From positions 62,001 to 126,000 of the forward strand of contig CANJUF010000004.1 in the NCBI GenBank assembly GCA_947477745.1: DNA of 64,000 nucleotides, read 5' to 3'. This DNA is from Sphingomonadaceae bacterium (GTDB taxonomy: Bacteria; Pseudomonadota; Alphaproteobacteria; Sphingomonadales; Sphingomonadaceae). Below the pieces are notes generated by a model, which was not told the origin of the DNA, did not search any database, and was given only the letters and a program-made list of their open reading frames with translations. Of the stretch, positions 1 to 11,969 are shown in pieces; positions within the stretch are counted from its first letter, which is position 1, and each line of letters begins with the position of its first letter. A program made the translations under genes and the position numbers.

Positions 1-131
1 GCAATTATATCGGTAAGTCGCTAGATGATTACCCGAATCTGCGCGCTTACCTCCAGCGCATCGGTGCGCGCGAAGCCTATCAGCGCGCGATGGCCAAGGC
101 CGAGCCTGGGGTTACGCCAAACCTGACCTAA
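1..131 (+). CDS. Glutathione S-transferase family protein, C-terminal end (partial)
   Basis: Only the last 42 codons lie in the window; the reading frame begins at base 3 and ends in TAA at 129-131. The tail, with YPNLRAYLQRI followed by an acidic/basic helix, reads like the end of the all-helical C-terminal domain of a glutathione S-transferase, which conjugates or reduces substrates with glutathione in the cytoplasm. It converges on ada with a 4-base overlap. The assignment rests on this short tail only; the catalytic N-terminal thioredoxin fold lies outside the window. Confidence 0.6.
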   Translation, partial: NYIGKSLDDYPNLRAYLQRIGAREAYQRAMAKAEPGVTPNLT

Positions 132-1150
132 CGCGCCTCGCGGCGCAGCAGTTCGCGCTTGATGGCCTCGCCATAGGCATAGCCGCCGAGCGAGCCGTCA
201 GCCGCGACGACACGGTGGCACGGTGTCAGCACCGCGACGGGGTTCGCGCCATTGGCCTGCCCGACCGCGCGGCTCGCTCCCGGCTTGCCGAGTATCGCCG
301 CAATCTCGCCGTAGCTGCGCGTCTCGCCCGGCGGGATAGCGCGAAGCTGGTCCCAAACCGCTTCCTGGAACGCCGTGCCCTGCACGTCGAGCGGGAGACT
401 GGCGGTGCGGCCCGGTTGTTCGACCGCCGCGACGACCTGTTCGCATAGCTGCGCAAACTGCGCATCGCCCGCTGCAATCTCGGCGCGCGGGAAACGGGCA
501 GCCAGTTCGTCCGGCCCTTCGCCGAAGGAGAGGCGGCACACGCCCTTGTCCGTGGCGGCGATCAGCATCGTGCCAAGGCTGGTCTCGACCTGTGCCCAGC
601 GGATCACCGCACCGATCCCGCCGTTCTTCCAAACCGAGGGTGTCATTCCAAGCCTTTCCCGATTGTTGTCATAGAAGCGCGAAGGCGCCGAGTAGCCGGC
701 GTCATAGACTGCATCGGTCACCCGTCGGCCTGCGCTGAGCGAATCCGCCGCACGCTCCATTTGCAAGGCGCGCGCATAGGCGGCGGGCGAAAGGCCGGTG
801 GCGCGCTTGAACAGGCGCTGGAAATGGGCTGGTGAATACCCGGCCTCCGCCGCCAGAGCGCCCAGCGCCTGCGGCTGGCAGGTACGCTTAATCGCCTCGA
901 TCGCGGTCAGGACTGCCCGCTCGTCGCGTGAGACATCGTCGGGCGAACAGCGCTTGCAGGCGCGCAGGCCTGCTGCCCGCGCCTCGCCCGGTCCGGCGAA
1001 GAACCGCACATTGGTGCGCGCGGGATGGCGCGCCGCGCAGGATGGGCGGCAATAGATGCCGGTGGACAGCACGCCGGTAACGAAACGCCCGTCAAAGGAG
1101 CGGTCGCGATTTAGCACTGCCTGCCAGCATTGTTCGTCGGTAAGATCCAT
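128..1150 (-). CDS. ada: Bifunctional Ada protein: methylphosphotriester/O6-methylguanine-DNA methyltransferase and transcriptional activator
   Basis: 340 residues with the full Ada architecture. An N-terminal zinc domain carries Cys34, Cys38, Cys65 and Cys68; Cys34 is the expected methylphosphotriester acceptor. An AraC-type helix-turn-helix region spans about residues 80-175. A C-terminal methylguanine methyltransferase domain follows, with the PCHRVV active site (Cys311). The protein removes alkyl groups from DNA irreversibly and, once methylated on the N-terminal Cys, activates its own regulon. It is transcribed alone, away from the atp operon. Length and motifs match full-length Ada; nothing is missing. 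Confidence 0.93.
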   Translation of the reverse strand: MDLTDEQCWQAVLNRDRSFDGRFVTGVLSTGIYCRPSCAARHPARTNVRFFAGPGEARAAGLRACKRCSPDDVSRDERAVLTAIEAIKRTCQPQALGALAAEAGYSPAHFQRLFKRATGLSPAAYARALQMERAADSLSAGRRVTDAVYDAGYSAPSRFYDNNRERLGMTPSVWKNGGIGAVIRWAQVETSLGTMLIAATDKGVCRLSFGEGPDELAARFPRAEIAAGDAQFAQLCEQVVAAVEQPGRTASLPLDVQGTAFQEAVWDQLRAIPPGETRSYGEIAAILGKPGASRAVGQANGANPVAVLTPCHRVVAADGSLGGYAYGEAIKRELLRREAR

Positions 1151-1241
1151 GCGCCTTCCTAACGATTCGCGGGTCGGCCCGCATCCCGCATCTTGCGGTC
1201 AAAATTGTCTGCCTTGCGAGGGTCGGCGGGGACAATCAGGC

Positions 1242-1259
1242 GGTTAGTTTAAGCTAACC
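1242..1259. promoter_or_regulatory. Short inverted repeat in the ada-atpH intergenic region
   Basis: Arms GGTTAG and CTAACC are separated by six bases. It sits about 90 bases upstream of ada on the minus strand and about 120 bases upstream of atpH on the plus strand, so it could be an operator for either or a hairpin in an atp leader transcript. No regulator can be named from the sequence. Confidence 0.35.
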
Positions 1260-1317
1260 TTCCCGCCCGCCTTGCATCGCAGCAGAATCGTCGCTATGCG
1301 CCCCCCGTCTGCGGGCC

Positions 1318-1342
1318 ATCCCGGCTTTGTCCGGGATTTTTT
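1318..1342 (+). terminator. Rho-independent terminator-like hairpin upstream of atpH
   Basis: A perfect 7-base-pair stem (ATCCCGG / CCGGGAT) with a CTTTGT loop is followed directly by a run of six T on the plus strand. It lies 38 bases before the atpH start. No plus-strand gene is visible between the GST tail and this site, so it would terminate either a short leader or small RNA, or part of the atp transcripts. Confidence 0.6.
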
Positions 1343-1380
1343 CGTGCCTCAGCCCACCCGATGTGAAGGACAATACGCGC

Positions 1381-1935
1381 GTGGCTAATCCCGGCGGAAT
1401 CTCGGCCAGTTTGCAAGGTCGCTATGCATCCGCGCTGTTCGATCTGGCGAGCGAGAACGGCCAGGTTTCGGCGGTCGAATCCGATCTCGAAAAGCTGGAT
1501 CAGGCGCTTGTCGAAAGCCCGGAACTGGCCGGACTGATCCGCAATCCGCAGATCAGCCGCGGCGAGGCTGGCACGGCGCTCGAATCCGTGGCCGGCATTC
1601 TTGGGCTGTCGCCAGTGACCCGCAATTTCCTCGGCGTGCTGGCGAGCAATCGCCGTCTGGCGCGTCTGCCCGAAATCGTTCGCGCCTTCGCCACCATCGC
1701 CGCCCATGCGCGCGGCGAAGCGACTGCCGAAGTGTCCACCGCGCATGCATTGGGCCCCGATCAGGTCGAAGCGCTTCGCCAGAAGCTCGAAGCGCGCGAA
1801 GGCCGCAACGTCAAGATCAAGACCAGTGTCGATCCCGATCTGCTCGGCGGACTGGTTGTCACCATCGGTTCAAAGCGTATCGATTCATCGATCCGCACTC
1901 GTCTCAATACCCTCGCCCAAGCGATGAAGGGCTGA
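1381..1935 (+). CDS. atpH: ATP synthase F1 subunit delta
   Basis: First gene of the F1 operon; delta forms the peripheral stalk link between the F1 head and the membrane F0 sector. I place the start at GTG 1381, preceded by GAAGGA about ten bases upstream, giving 184 residues, the usual size for this family. A longer frame from 1327 would run through the terminator-like hairpin and is less likely. The N-terminal [11 protein letters not shown] and C-terminal [15 protein letters not shown] stretches are typical of OSCP/delta. The F0 genes are not in the window, as usual in Alphaproteobacteria. Confidence 0.92.
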   Translation: MANPGGISASLQGRYASALFDLASENGQVSAVESDLEKLDQALVESPELAGLIRNPQISRGEAGTALESVAGILGLSPVTRNFLGVLASNRRLARLPEIVRAFATIAAHARGEATAEVSTAHALGPDQVEALRQKLEAREGRNVKIKTSVDPDLLGGLVVTIGSKRIDSSIRTRLNTLAQAMKG

Positions 1936-1968
1936 AGGCCCGTCAAAACGGCTTCGATGAAAGGCTAA

Positions 1969-3501
<1,533 letters not shown>

Positions 3502-3531
3502 GCCTGAGAGAAACACGAAACGGGAGCCGAA

Positions 3532-4401
3532 ATGGCTAGCCTCAAGGAACTCAAGGGCCGTATCAACTCGGTCAAGTCGACCCAGAAGATCACCAAGGCC
3601 AAGCAGATGGTCGCGGCTGCAAAGCTGCGCCGCGCGCAGGCTGCTGCCGAAGCAGGGCGGCCTTATGCCCTGCGCCTCGCCAAGGTCATGGCGAGCCTCG
3701 CCGGCAAAGTGAGCGGCGAAGGCGCCCCCAGGCTGCTCGCCGGAACCGGTAGCAGCGAAAGGCACCTGCTGGTCGTGGTCAACACCGACAAGGGCCTGTG
3801 CGGCGGTCTCAACGCCAACGTCGTCAAGGAAGCCAAGGCCAAGGCGCGTGAGCTGATTGCTGCGGGCAAGAAGGTGGATTTCTACCTCGTCGGCAGGAAG
3901 GGGCGCGCACCGCTGCGCCGCGAATTCGGCGATGCCGTCTCCAAGCAATTCGACACCAGCGAAGTGCGTACGCCCGGCTTCACCGAAGCCGAAGCCATCG
4001 CCGATGAGCTGATCGCTCTGTTTGGCGAAGGCCGGTTCGATGTCGCGCATCTGATCTACCCGGTGTTCAAGTCTGCCCTGGCGCAGGAACCGGTGGTGAA
4101 CCAGCTGATTCCCGTTCCCGCTCCCGAGGTCGCCGACACCAGCACCTCAGCGGTCGAATACGAGCCCGACGAAGAAGAAATCCTCACCGAGTTGCTGCCG
4201 CGCTACATCAAGACCCAGCTGTTCGGCGCGCTGCTCGAACGCGAAGCCTCCGAACAGGGCGCCTCGATGACCGCGATGGACAATGCCACGCGCAACGCAG
4301 GCGAACTGATCGACAAGCTGACCATCCAGTATAACCGCAGCCGCCAGGCCGCGATCACCACCGAACTGATCGAGATTATCGCAGGCGCCGAAGCGCTTTA
4401 G
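3532..4401 (+). CDS. atpG: ATP synthase F1 subunit gamma
   Basis: 289 residues. The N-terminal [20 protein letters not shown] and C-terminal [20 protein letters not shown] helices form the coiled-coil shaft that rotates inside the alpha/beta hexamer. The DKGLCGGLN signature is present near residue 86. It lies between atpA and atpD as in other alphaproteobacterial F1 operons. The start has a GGGAG ribosome binding site six bases upstream. Confidence 0.97.
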   Translation: MASLKELKGRINSVKSTQKITKAKQMVAAAKLRRAQAAAEAGRPYALRLAKVMASLAGKVSGEGAPRLLAGTGSSERHLLVVVNTDKGLCGGLNANVVKEAKAKARELIAAGKKVDFYLVGRKGRAPLRREFGDAVSKQFDTSEVRTPGFTEAEAIADELIALFGEGRFDVAHLIYPVFKSALAQEPVVNQLIPVPAPEVADTSTSAVEYEPDEEEILTELLPRYIKTQLFGALLEREASEQGASMTAMDNATRNAGELIDKLTIQYNRSRQAAITTELIEIIAGAEAL

Positions 4402-5952
<1,551 letters not shown>

Positions 5953-5956
5953 GGCA

Positions 5957-6214
5957 ATGGCCCTGCACTTCGAACTCGTAACCCCCGCCCGGCTGGTCCG
6001 CTCCGAGGACGTCCACATGGTCGTCGTGCCCGGCGGCGAAGGTGACTTCGGCGTGCTCGAAGGCCATGCCCCGGTAATGTCGACGATCCGCGACGGCGCG
6101 CTGCTGGTCTACAAGACCGAAGGCGGCAGCCCTGAGGAAATCCGCATCCAGGGCGGCTTTGCCGAAGTCGGCGACAACGGCCTGACCGTGCTCGCCGAAC
6201 ACGTCGAGGGCTGA
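5957..6214 (+). CDS. atpC: ATP synthase F1 subunit epsilon, short form
   Basis: 85 residues from ATG 5957, four bases after the atpD stop. The sequence covers the N-terminal beta-sandwich ([40 protein letters not shown]) and stops there. The C-terminal two-helix domain of the usual 130-residue epsilon, which inhibits ATP hydrolysis, is absent. From memory, short epsilon subunits occur in sphingomonads, so this is probably natural rather than a truncation. Confidence 0.92.
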   Translation: MALHFELVTPARLVRSEDVHMVVVPGGEGDFGVLEGHAPVMSTIRDGALLVYKTEGGSPEEIRIQGGFAEVGDNGLTVLAEHVEG

Positions 6215-6451
6215 TCCCTCGCGGCTAGCTCTACCGCCAGCCCTTCCAGGGCCGCACTGTAACGGCGGAGCCCACACAGCCAGCATCTTCACCGTCCAAT
6301 CACGGAGTTTTCGCCGCGCGCGGTGGTTTCCGCTGCGTTAGGTTTCTGTGTCCCAAATTAGGAAGTTATCAAAGTTTCAACCCTAATGTCCTGTCCAGAC
6401 CCTGCTGCAAAGCACGCCTTTCGCCGGGGATAACAACGGGACGATGACAAG

Positions 6452-6863
6452 ATGAGTGCATTCGGACGTCGCAACGGAATGGGTGGTGGACCGGGCCAGC
6501 GTCCTGCCTTCGGCGTCGCACGCCCGATGGGCCGCGCAGGCGAGGGCTCTTCCTCGGCGCCTGCCGATCAAGGCGCGCAGCCGGTTCCCTCGCATGCCCC
6601 GGTGCCCGGCGGCGACCAGTTTCCGCCGCTGCCCTCGTCCGATGGCGGCGACAGCATGGCCAGCAGCCCCACCGCCTTGCGCGAAGACCGCCGCCGAGGC
6701 ACAGGCTGTGGAAGCGATGTTGGAGAGCGGTGTCGTCTCCTTCTGGAACTGCGTCGATGCGGTGCGCCGCGATGCCAGCCTCACGTCGCTGGGCGAAGAA
6801 ATCCTGGCGGAATGCGAAAGCTGGATGCGCCAGAATTTCGCCCTCGCGCTCGAAGAGCAGTAA
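6452..6863 (+). pseudogene. Unknown protein with proline/glycine-rich N-terminus, interrupted by a frameshift
   Basis: Two overlapping frames each look coding over half the locus. From ATG 6452 the frame reads MSAFGRRNGMGGG, then a disordered Pro/Gly/Ser region including GGDQFPPLP, up to about 6685. From about 6687 the coding signal moves to the next frame and gives an acidic helical tail (AEAQAVEAMLESGVV to FALALEEQ) ending at 6863. One extra base around 6683-6690 explains both halves; joined they would give about 137 residues. The N-terminus resembles what I recall of sphingomonad CpaF N-termini, but no ATPase follows. Function unknown. Confidence 0.5.
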
Positions 6864-6871
6864 GCGCGGCT

Positions 6872-7075
6872 TCAGTCCCCGCCGCTTGCCTTCAACGCCA
6901 GCGCGAGCAGCACGATCCCGACGAGCAGTGCGAAGAAGAACAGGCCCGTCCAAGGCACCCAGCCGACCCGGTCGAGATCGGTGCGCCGCAGCCTCCTGCG
7001 CTCGGCGACCCAGGCAATCGCCGCCACGGCGACAGCCGCCATTCCCGCCAGGCTCAATTGTCCACCCATCGCCAT
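6872..7075 (-). CDS. Small two-helix membrane protein, unknown function
   Basis: 67 residues with a hydrophobic stretch at about 8-24, a basic middle (ERRRLRRTDLDR), and a second hydrophobic stretch at about 40-63. The layout fits two transmembrane helices joined by a positively charged loop. It converges on the frameshifted gene and is divergent from the DMT transporter, 44 bases away. I do not recognise a family. The charge pattern and codon use suggest a real gene. Confidence 0.55.
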   Translation of the reverse strand: MAMGGQLSLAGMAAVAVAAIAWVAERRRLRRTDLDRVGWVPWTGLFFFALLVGIVLLALALKASGGD

Positions 7076-7119
7076 GGACCGACCTTTGCCATTGCCGCAG
7101 CGATGCGTAAAGCTGCCGC

Positions 7120-8025
7120 GTGCAGAGAGTTGAACGCCCGTTTCTCGCTATCCTGATCCGCATCGCCGCGACCATGTGCGTGGCGTCGCTGATGGCGCTG
7201 GTGAAACTTGCCAGCGCGCGGGGCATCGCGCTTCCCGAGCTGCTGTTCTGGCGCCAGGCGCTGACGATCCCGGTGATGCTGGCGATTCTGGCGGCAACGG
7301 GTCAGATGCACCGACTGCGCACTTCGCGGCCCAAAAGCCACGCCTTGCGCGCTACGTTCAGCTGCCTTGGCATGACATCGGTGTTCGGCGCGACAATCCT
7401 GCTCACGCTTCCGCAGGCGAGTGTGCTGTCTTTTACCAGCCCGTTCTTCGCGGTTCTATTCACGGCGCTGATAATGCGCGAGCACGTCGGTGCATGGCGC
7501 TGGTCGGCGGTGCTGGTCGGATTTGCGGGCGTTCTGCTGATCGCGCAGCCCGGCGGCGAGCACCTCAATCCGCTGGGTGCGGCAGCCGGGCTGGTAGCCG
7601 CAGTTGTCGTCGTCATCATCAGCCACCAGGTCAAGGACCTCGCGCGGACCGACGATCCGATCGCCTGCGTTTTCTATCTGGCGCTGTTCGCCTCGCTTTA
7701 TCTGGCAGTGCTGATGCCATTCTTCGCCCGCTCGCACACGCGCGAGGAATGGCTGCTGCTGGCGGCGATCGGCACCACCGGAATGCTCGGACAGTATCTG
7801 ATGACGGTCTCGCTGATGTACGGGGCGATCGCCACTGTGCTAATCATGGATTACGCGCTGCTGCTGTGGACGACTTTGCTCAGCGTGCTGATCTGGAACC
7901 AGTGGCCGCATCCCGCGACCTGGTATGGCGCGCCGCTTATCATTCTGGCGGGCCTCATCATAACCTGGCGCGCGCACAGGCTGTCGCGTGAAGCCTTGCC
8001 GGTCTCTTCGAACGAGCTTGACTGA
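7120..8025 (+). CDS. DMT-superfamily (EamA) transporter
   Basis: 301 residues with about ten hydrophobic segments in two repeated halves, typical of EamA permeases of the drug/metabolite transporter superfamily. Examples are the segments around residues 9-28, 100-120, 157-172 and 248-265. Members export metabolites, amino acids or drugs across the inner membrane; the substrate cannot be read from sequence. The start is GTG 7120, leaving a 44-base gap to the divergent small membrane protein. It stands alone. Confidence 0.85.
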   Translation: MQRVERPFLAILIRIAATMCVASLMALVKLASARGIALPELLFWRQALTIPVMLAILAATGQMHRLRTSRPKSHALRATFSCLGMTSVFGATILLTLPQASVLSFTSPFFAVLFTALIMREHVGAWRWSAVLVGFAGVLLIAQPGGEHLNPLGAAAGLVAAVVVVIISHQVKDLARTDDPIACVFYLALFASLYLAVLMPFFARSHTREEWLLLAAIGTTGMLGQYLMTVSLMYGAIATVLIMDYALLLWTTLLSVLIWNQWPHPATWYGAPLIILAGLIITWRAHRLSREALPVSSNELD

Positions 8026-8067
8026 CCTCGCTCGTCCGGAACCACCGCAGTCGCTGCGCGTTTCCTG

Positions 8068-8091
8068 CCTGTCCCCGCTTACGGGGTCAGG
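8068..8091 (+). terminator. Hairpin after the DMT transporter gene
   Basis: Stem CCTG-T-CCCCG / CGGGG-T-CAGG with a CTTA loop, followed by only three T. It could end the transporter transcript or fold in the leader of the entericidin-like gene that starts 18 bases later. Confidence 0.4.
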
Positions 8092-8108
8092 TTTCAAGGA
8101 TTGATGCA

Positions 8109-8237
8109 ATGATCAGGAAATTCGTAATCGCCCTGTCGCTCGGCGACATGGCACTTGGCACTGCAGCCTGCAACACCGTGCGCGGCGCGGGCGACGATCT
8201 CGAATCGGCGGCAAATACAGTCGACAAGGAAATGTAA
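8109..8237 (+). CDS. Entericidin A/B family lipoprotein
   Basis: 42-residue protein. A basic start (MIRKF) and hydrophobic segment lead to a lipobox ending in Cys21, then NTVRGAGDDLESAANTV, the characteristic body of entericidin-like peptides. Expected to be a lipid-anchored cell-envelope peptide; in enterics this family forms a toxin/antidote pair, but single copies are common in Alphaproteobacteria and their role is unclear. Only one copy is visible. The start is set by the signal peptide. Confidence 0.8.
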   Translation: MIRKFVIALSLGDMALGTAACNTVRGAGDDLESAANTVDKEM

Positions 8238-8244
8238 CGATCAT

Positions 8245-8276
8245 CGCGCCCGGTCCTGTTCAAGGATCGGAGCGCG
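8245..8276. terminator. Hairpin between convergent genes
   Basis: CCGGTCCT pairs with AGGATCGG (one G-T) around a 5-base loop, flanked by CGCGC/GCGCG. It lies between the entericidin-like gene and the convergent CMD gene, where a bidirectional terminator would be expected. No clear U-tract on either strand. Confidence 0.4.
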
Positions 8277-8278
8277 GA

Positions 8279-8638
8279 TTATCCAGCCATTTCGGTCTCG
8301 ACCTCACTGAGCGCGGTTTCCATCACGGTGGCTTTAGGAAACCCTTGATACATGGCGAAATGCAGCACGAACTCGCGCATCTCGGCCATTGTCACAAGAC
8401 CGCTTTTCACTGCCGCGCGGGCGTAGGTCTTGACCGGGACCGGCGCTCCGGTCGCGACCACACAGGCAAGGGTGATCCACAGCCGTGATCGCTTGTCGAG
8501 ACCGGGCCTGCTCCACACTTCGCCGAACACGAAGTCGCGCGCGGCATCGGCCATTGGCGTGGTGCTGAAGCTAGGCAATTGCACGCTCGCAATTTCGCGC
8601 GCGAGTTCCATACCGATTTCGGTGCGGCTTTCAGTCAT
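8279..8638 (-). CDS. Carboxymuconolactone decarboxylase (CMD) family protein
   Basis: 119 residues, all-helical, with the CMD core RSRLWITLACVVATG and the downstream YARAAVKSGLVTMAEMREFVLHFAMYQG region. This resembles gamma-carboxymuconolactone decarboxylases; the AhpD-type CxxC redox pair is absent, so peroxidase-linked activity is unlikely. GGAGAG stands seven bases before ATG. It follows gcvPB on the same strand after 30 bases but starts its own unit or is the last gene of the gcv transcript. Confidence 0.8.
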   Translation of the reverse strand: MTESRTEIGMELAREIASVQLPSFSTTPMADAARDFVFGEVWSRPGLDKRSRLWITLACVVATGAPVPVKTYARAAVKSGLVTMAEMREFVLHFAMYQGFPKATVMETALSEVETEMAG

Positions 8639-8668
8639 GCTTTGCTCTCCCTCAATATACAGCCAAGC

Positions 8669-10237
8669 CTAACCGGGATCGCGCTGCCACACCAGAACGG
8701 GCTTGCGTGCAGCGAGCGTTTCGTCGAGCCGGCGGCGCGGGGCGAGCACCGGCGCGGCGTGGAGCGTCTCGTCGCCGTCGAGCGCGCGCTTCGCGACATG
8801 GCGGAGCGAGGTAATGAACCGGTCCAGTCCCGCCTTGCTCTCGGTCTCAGTCGGCTCGACCAGCATCGCGCCTTTCACTACCAAGGGAAAGTATACGGTC
8901 ATCGGGTGGAAACCCTCGTCGATCAGGCCCTTGGCGACATCGAGCGTGCCGAAACCCTCGGGCAGGTTCGAATCGCTGAAAAGTGCCTCGTGCATGCACG
9001 GACCGGCTGAGCCGAACGGCGCGATGAGCAGGTCGTCGCAGCTTCGCAGTACATAGTTGGCGTTGAGCACGGCGTCCTCGGCCACCTGCTGCAGCCCGTC
9101 GGCGCCGTGGCTGAGGATATAGGTAAGCGCACGGGTGAACATGCCCATCTGGCCGTGGAACGCCGTCATACGCCCGAAAGCCAGGGTGTGACAGAAGGCC
9201 TCTGCATTACTTTCTTCGACCAGATGCGCCTCGCCGTCACCGGTGCGAACGGTAAACGGCAGCGGAGCGAACGGCCGCAGCGCCTCGGACAGCACCACCG
9301 GACCAGACCCGGGCCCGCCGCCGCCGTGCGGGGTCGAAAAGGTCTTGTGCAGGTTGATGTGCATGGCGTCGATGCCGAGATCGCCGGGCCGTACCTTGCC
9401 GACGATCGCGTTGAAATTTGCTCCGTCGCAATAGACATAGCCGCCCGCCGCGTGGACTGCGTCCGATATCGCCTTCATGTCGGGCTCGAACAGGCCGCAG
9501 GTGTTGGGGTTGGTGATCATCACCCCCGCGACATGCGGGCCAAGTTTCTCCTTCAGCGCGGCCAGATCGACGCGGCCCGAGGCGGTCGCCGGGATCGATT
9601 CGACCCTGTAGCCGGCGAACGCCGCGGTAGCCGGATTAGTGCCGTGCGCACTTTCAGGCACGAGTATGACATCGCGCGCCTCGCCCGCATGGTCATGCGC
9701 GGCGCGGATGCACAGCAGGCCGCACAATTCGCCGTGCGCTCCTGCCTTGGGCGACATGGCAACGGCGGCCATGCCGGTCAGCGAGATCAGCCACTCGGCC
9801 AGTTCATCCATCGCTTCGAACGCACCGCGCACGGTCGATGGCGGCTGAAGCGGATGGACATCGGCAAAGCCGGGCATCCGGGCGACCTTCTCGTTGAGGC
9901 GCGGGTTGTGCTTCATCGTGCACGAACCGAGCGGAAACGGGCCAAGATCGATGCCGTAGTTCTGCCGGGACAACCGCGAATAGTGTCGCACCGTCTCGGG
10001 TTCGGTCAGGCCCGGCAGATCCGGGGCGGACTTGCGCAGGAACGGCCCGAGAGCAGCCACTGGCTGGCCCTCCGGCTCGTCCATATCGACCCCGCATTTG
10101 TCGATAGCGCCGATTTCGAAGCTCAATGGCTCCTCGAACATCAGCCCGCGGTCGCCACTTGACGTGAAGACGCCCTCGCCGGACGTCCCGGCGTCACCCA
10201 TGCTGGGCTGCCAGCCCGAAGGATTGAGCGCGCTCAT
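8669..10237 (-). CDS. gcvPB: Glycine dehydrogenase (decarboxylating) subunit 2
   Basis: 522 residues. The pyridoxal-phosphate lysine is Lys298 in NLHKTFSTPHGGGGPGSGPV. This is the catalytic half of the two-subunit P-protein, which decarboxylates glycine and passes the methylamine to the lipoyl arm of GcvH. Its ATG overlaps the gcvPA stop by four bases, implying translational coupling and equal amounts of the two subunits. Last gene of the gcv operon. Intact. Confidence 0.97.
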   Translation of the reverse strand: MSALNPSGWQPSMGDAGTSGEGVFTSSGDRGLMFEEPLSFEIGAIDKCGVDMDEPEGQPVAALGPFLRKSAPDLPGLTEPETVRHYSRLSRQNYGIDLGPFPLGSCTMKHNPRLNEKVARMPGFADVHPLQPPSTVRGAFEAMDELAEWLISLTGMAAVAMSPKAGAHGELCGLLCIRAAHDHAGEARDVILVPESAHGTNPATAAFAGYRVESIPATASGRVDLAALKEKLGPHVAGVMITNPNTCGLFEPDMKAISDAVHAAGGYVYCDGANFNAIVGKVRPGDLGIDAMHINLHKTFSTPHGGGGPGSGPVVLSEALRPFAPLPFTVRTGDGEAHLVEESNAEAFCHTLAFGRMTAFHGQMGMFTRALTYILSHGADGLQQVAEDAVLNANYVLRSCDDLLIAPFGSAGPCMHEALFSDSNLPEGFGTLDVAKGLIDEGFHPMTVYFPLVVKGAMLVEPTETESKAGLDRFITSLRHVAKRALDGDETLHAAPVLAPRRRLDETLAARKPVLVWQRDPG

Positions 10238-11592
10238 GCCAGCACCTGTGTGAGTTCGTCGGCCAGGGCTTCGATATCAGCCTCCTCGGTCAATTCGCTT
10301 GCAGTGACCAGCACGGCGTTTCGCAGGCCATCAACACCGGGGTAGAGGCGTTCGAGCGGCACCCCGCCTAGCACGCCGCGCTCCGCCAGTTCTTCGATGA
10401 CTTCGCCGCCCGGCCGAGGCAGCATGATCGTCACCTCGTTGAAGAATGCCTCGTTGAGGCAGGTGACGCCGGGGACCTTTGCCAGGCGCGCCGCAGTGGC
10501 CTGCGCCTTGGCATGATTGATGCGCGCGAGCCGCGCCAGTCCTTCACCGCCAAGCAATGTCATGTGGATCGAGAATGCCAGCGCACAAAGCCCTGAATTT
10601 GTGCAGATGTTGCTCGTCGCCTTTTCGCGGCGGATATGCTGTTCGCGGGTCGAGAGTGTCAGCACGAAACCGCGTTTTCCCGCTGCATCCACAGTTTGTC
10701 CACAGAGTCTTCCCGGCATCTGCCGCACGAATTTTTCGCGGCAACCGAACAGGCCAAGGTAGGGCCCGCCAAATTGCAGCCCGACACCGAGCGACTGCCC
10801 TTCGCCCACGACAATATCCGCGCCAAGGTTGCCGGGCGCCTCGATCAGGCCGAGCGCGACCGGTTCGGTCACCACCGCGATCAGCAGCGCGCCCTTGGCC
10901 TGAGCCGCCTCGGCGATCCTTGCCAGATCTGGAATGCGGCCCAGAATATCGGGATACTGAACTACGACGCAGGCAGTCTGCTCGTCGATCTGCGCAAACA
11001 ATTCGTCCTCGCCCGGCGATGCGGAAAGCTCGGGCGTGCTGGCGGCGATCTTGTCGCCGGTAAAACGCGCCATGGTATTTGCTACCGCGACGTAGTGCGG
11101 ATGCAGACCGCTGGAGAGCAGCGCGCGCCCGCGCCGGGTGATCCGGGTCGCCATGGCGATCGCTTCCCAGCAGGCAGTCGAGCCGTCATACATCGAGGCA
11201 TTGGCGATCTCGGTTCCCAGTAGGCGCGCGACCTGCGTCTGGAACTCGAACAGAACTTGAAGCGTGCCTTGTGCGATTTCAGGCTGATAGGGCGTGTAGG
11301 CGGTGAGGAACTCGCCGCGCTGGATCAGGTGATCGACGGTAGCGGGAATGTGGTGGCGATAGGCCCCCGCCCCCAGGAAAAAAGGCGCGTCACCCGCCGC
11401 GAGGTTCCTGACCGCCAGGCCGCGCATGTGCCGCTCGACCGCCATTTCGCTGGCGTGGAGCGGCAGGCCCTCGATCGGGCCGTCAAGCAGCAGCCCATCC
11501 GGAACATCGCAGAACAGCTCGTTGACCGAGCCCGCGCCGATCACGCCGAGCATCTCGGTGCGGTCGGCAGCCGTGAGGGGGAGGTAACGCAT
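10234..11592 (-). CDS. gcvPA: Glycine dehydrogenase (decarboxylating) subunit 1
   Basis: 452 residues, the usual size. It begins MRYLPLT and contains the AGAYRHHIPATVDHL and FEFQTQVARLLGTEIAN motifs of the N-terminal half of P-protein. It lacks the PLP lysine, which is on GcvPB. It forms an alpha2beta2 glycine decarboxylase with GcvPB. It starts five bases after gcvH and overlaps gcvPB by four. Confidence 0.96.
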   Translation of the reverse strand: MRYLPLTAADRTEMLGVIGAGSVNELFCDVPDGLLLDGPIEGLPLHASEMAVERHMRGLAVRNLAAGDAPFFLGAGAYRHHIPATVDHLIQRGEFLTAYTPYQPEIAQGTLQVLFEFQTQVARLLGTEIANASMYDGSTACWEAIAMATRITRRGRALLSSGLHPHYVAVANTMARFTGDKIAASTPELSASPGEDELFAQIDEQTACVVVQYPDILGRIPDLARIAEAAQAKGALLIAVVTEPVALGLIEAPGNLGADIVVGEGQSLGVGLQFGGPYLGLFGCREKFVRQMPGRLCGQTVDAAGKRGFVLTLSTREQHIRREKATSNICTNSGLCALAFSIHMTLLGGEGLARLARINHAKAQATAARLAKVPGVTCLNEAFFNEVTIMLPRPGGEVIEELAERGVLGGVPLERLYPGVDGLRNAVLVTASELTEEADIEALADELTQVLA

Positions 11593-11597
11593 TTGGC

Positions 11598-11969
11598 TTA
11601 CAGCTCCGCGACGTAGGCCGAATAGGCGGCCTCATCCATCAGGCCGTCCAGTTCGCCGGGGTCGGACAGCGTCAGCTTGAACAGCCACCCTGACCCGCCG
11701 GCATCGCTGTTGACCGTTTCCGGCGCATCGCCGAGCGCCTCGTTGACCTCTACCACCTCGCCCGAAACCGGGGTGTAAACGTCCGAAGCGGCCTTGACCG
11801 AGTCCACCACGGAGACCGAGGCGCCCTTGGTTATCGAGCTGCCCAGCTCGGGCAATTCGACGAAGGTGATGTCGCCAAGCTGGCTCTGCGCATAGTCGGT
11901 AATGCCAACGGTCCCGACCTGGCCTGAAATCTCGATCCATTCGTGATCCTTGGTGAAATAGCGGCTCAT
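11598..11969 (-). CDS. gcvH: Glycine cleavage system H protein
   Basis: 123 residues. Lys59 in [12 protein letters not shown] is the lipoylation site. It shuttles the aminomethyl group from GcvP to GcvT. The ATG at 11969 overlaps the gcvT stop (ATGA). A longer open frame in this area, reaching 12962, merely runs out of gcvH into antisense of gcvT and is not a protein. Confidence 0.97.
   Translation of the reverse strand: MSRYFTKDHEWIEISGQVGTVGITDYAQSQLGDITFVELPELGSSITKGASVSVVDSVKAASDVYTPVSGEVVEVNEALGDAPETVNSDAGGSGWLFKLTLSDPGELDGLMDEAAYSAYVAEL

Noticed and set aside
10684-10705. TTGTCCACA-like DnaA box near gcvPA
   Set aside because: It is within coding sequence and differs from consensus.
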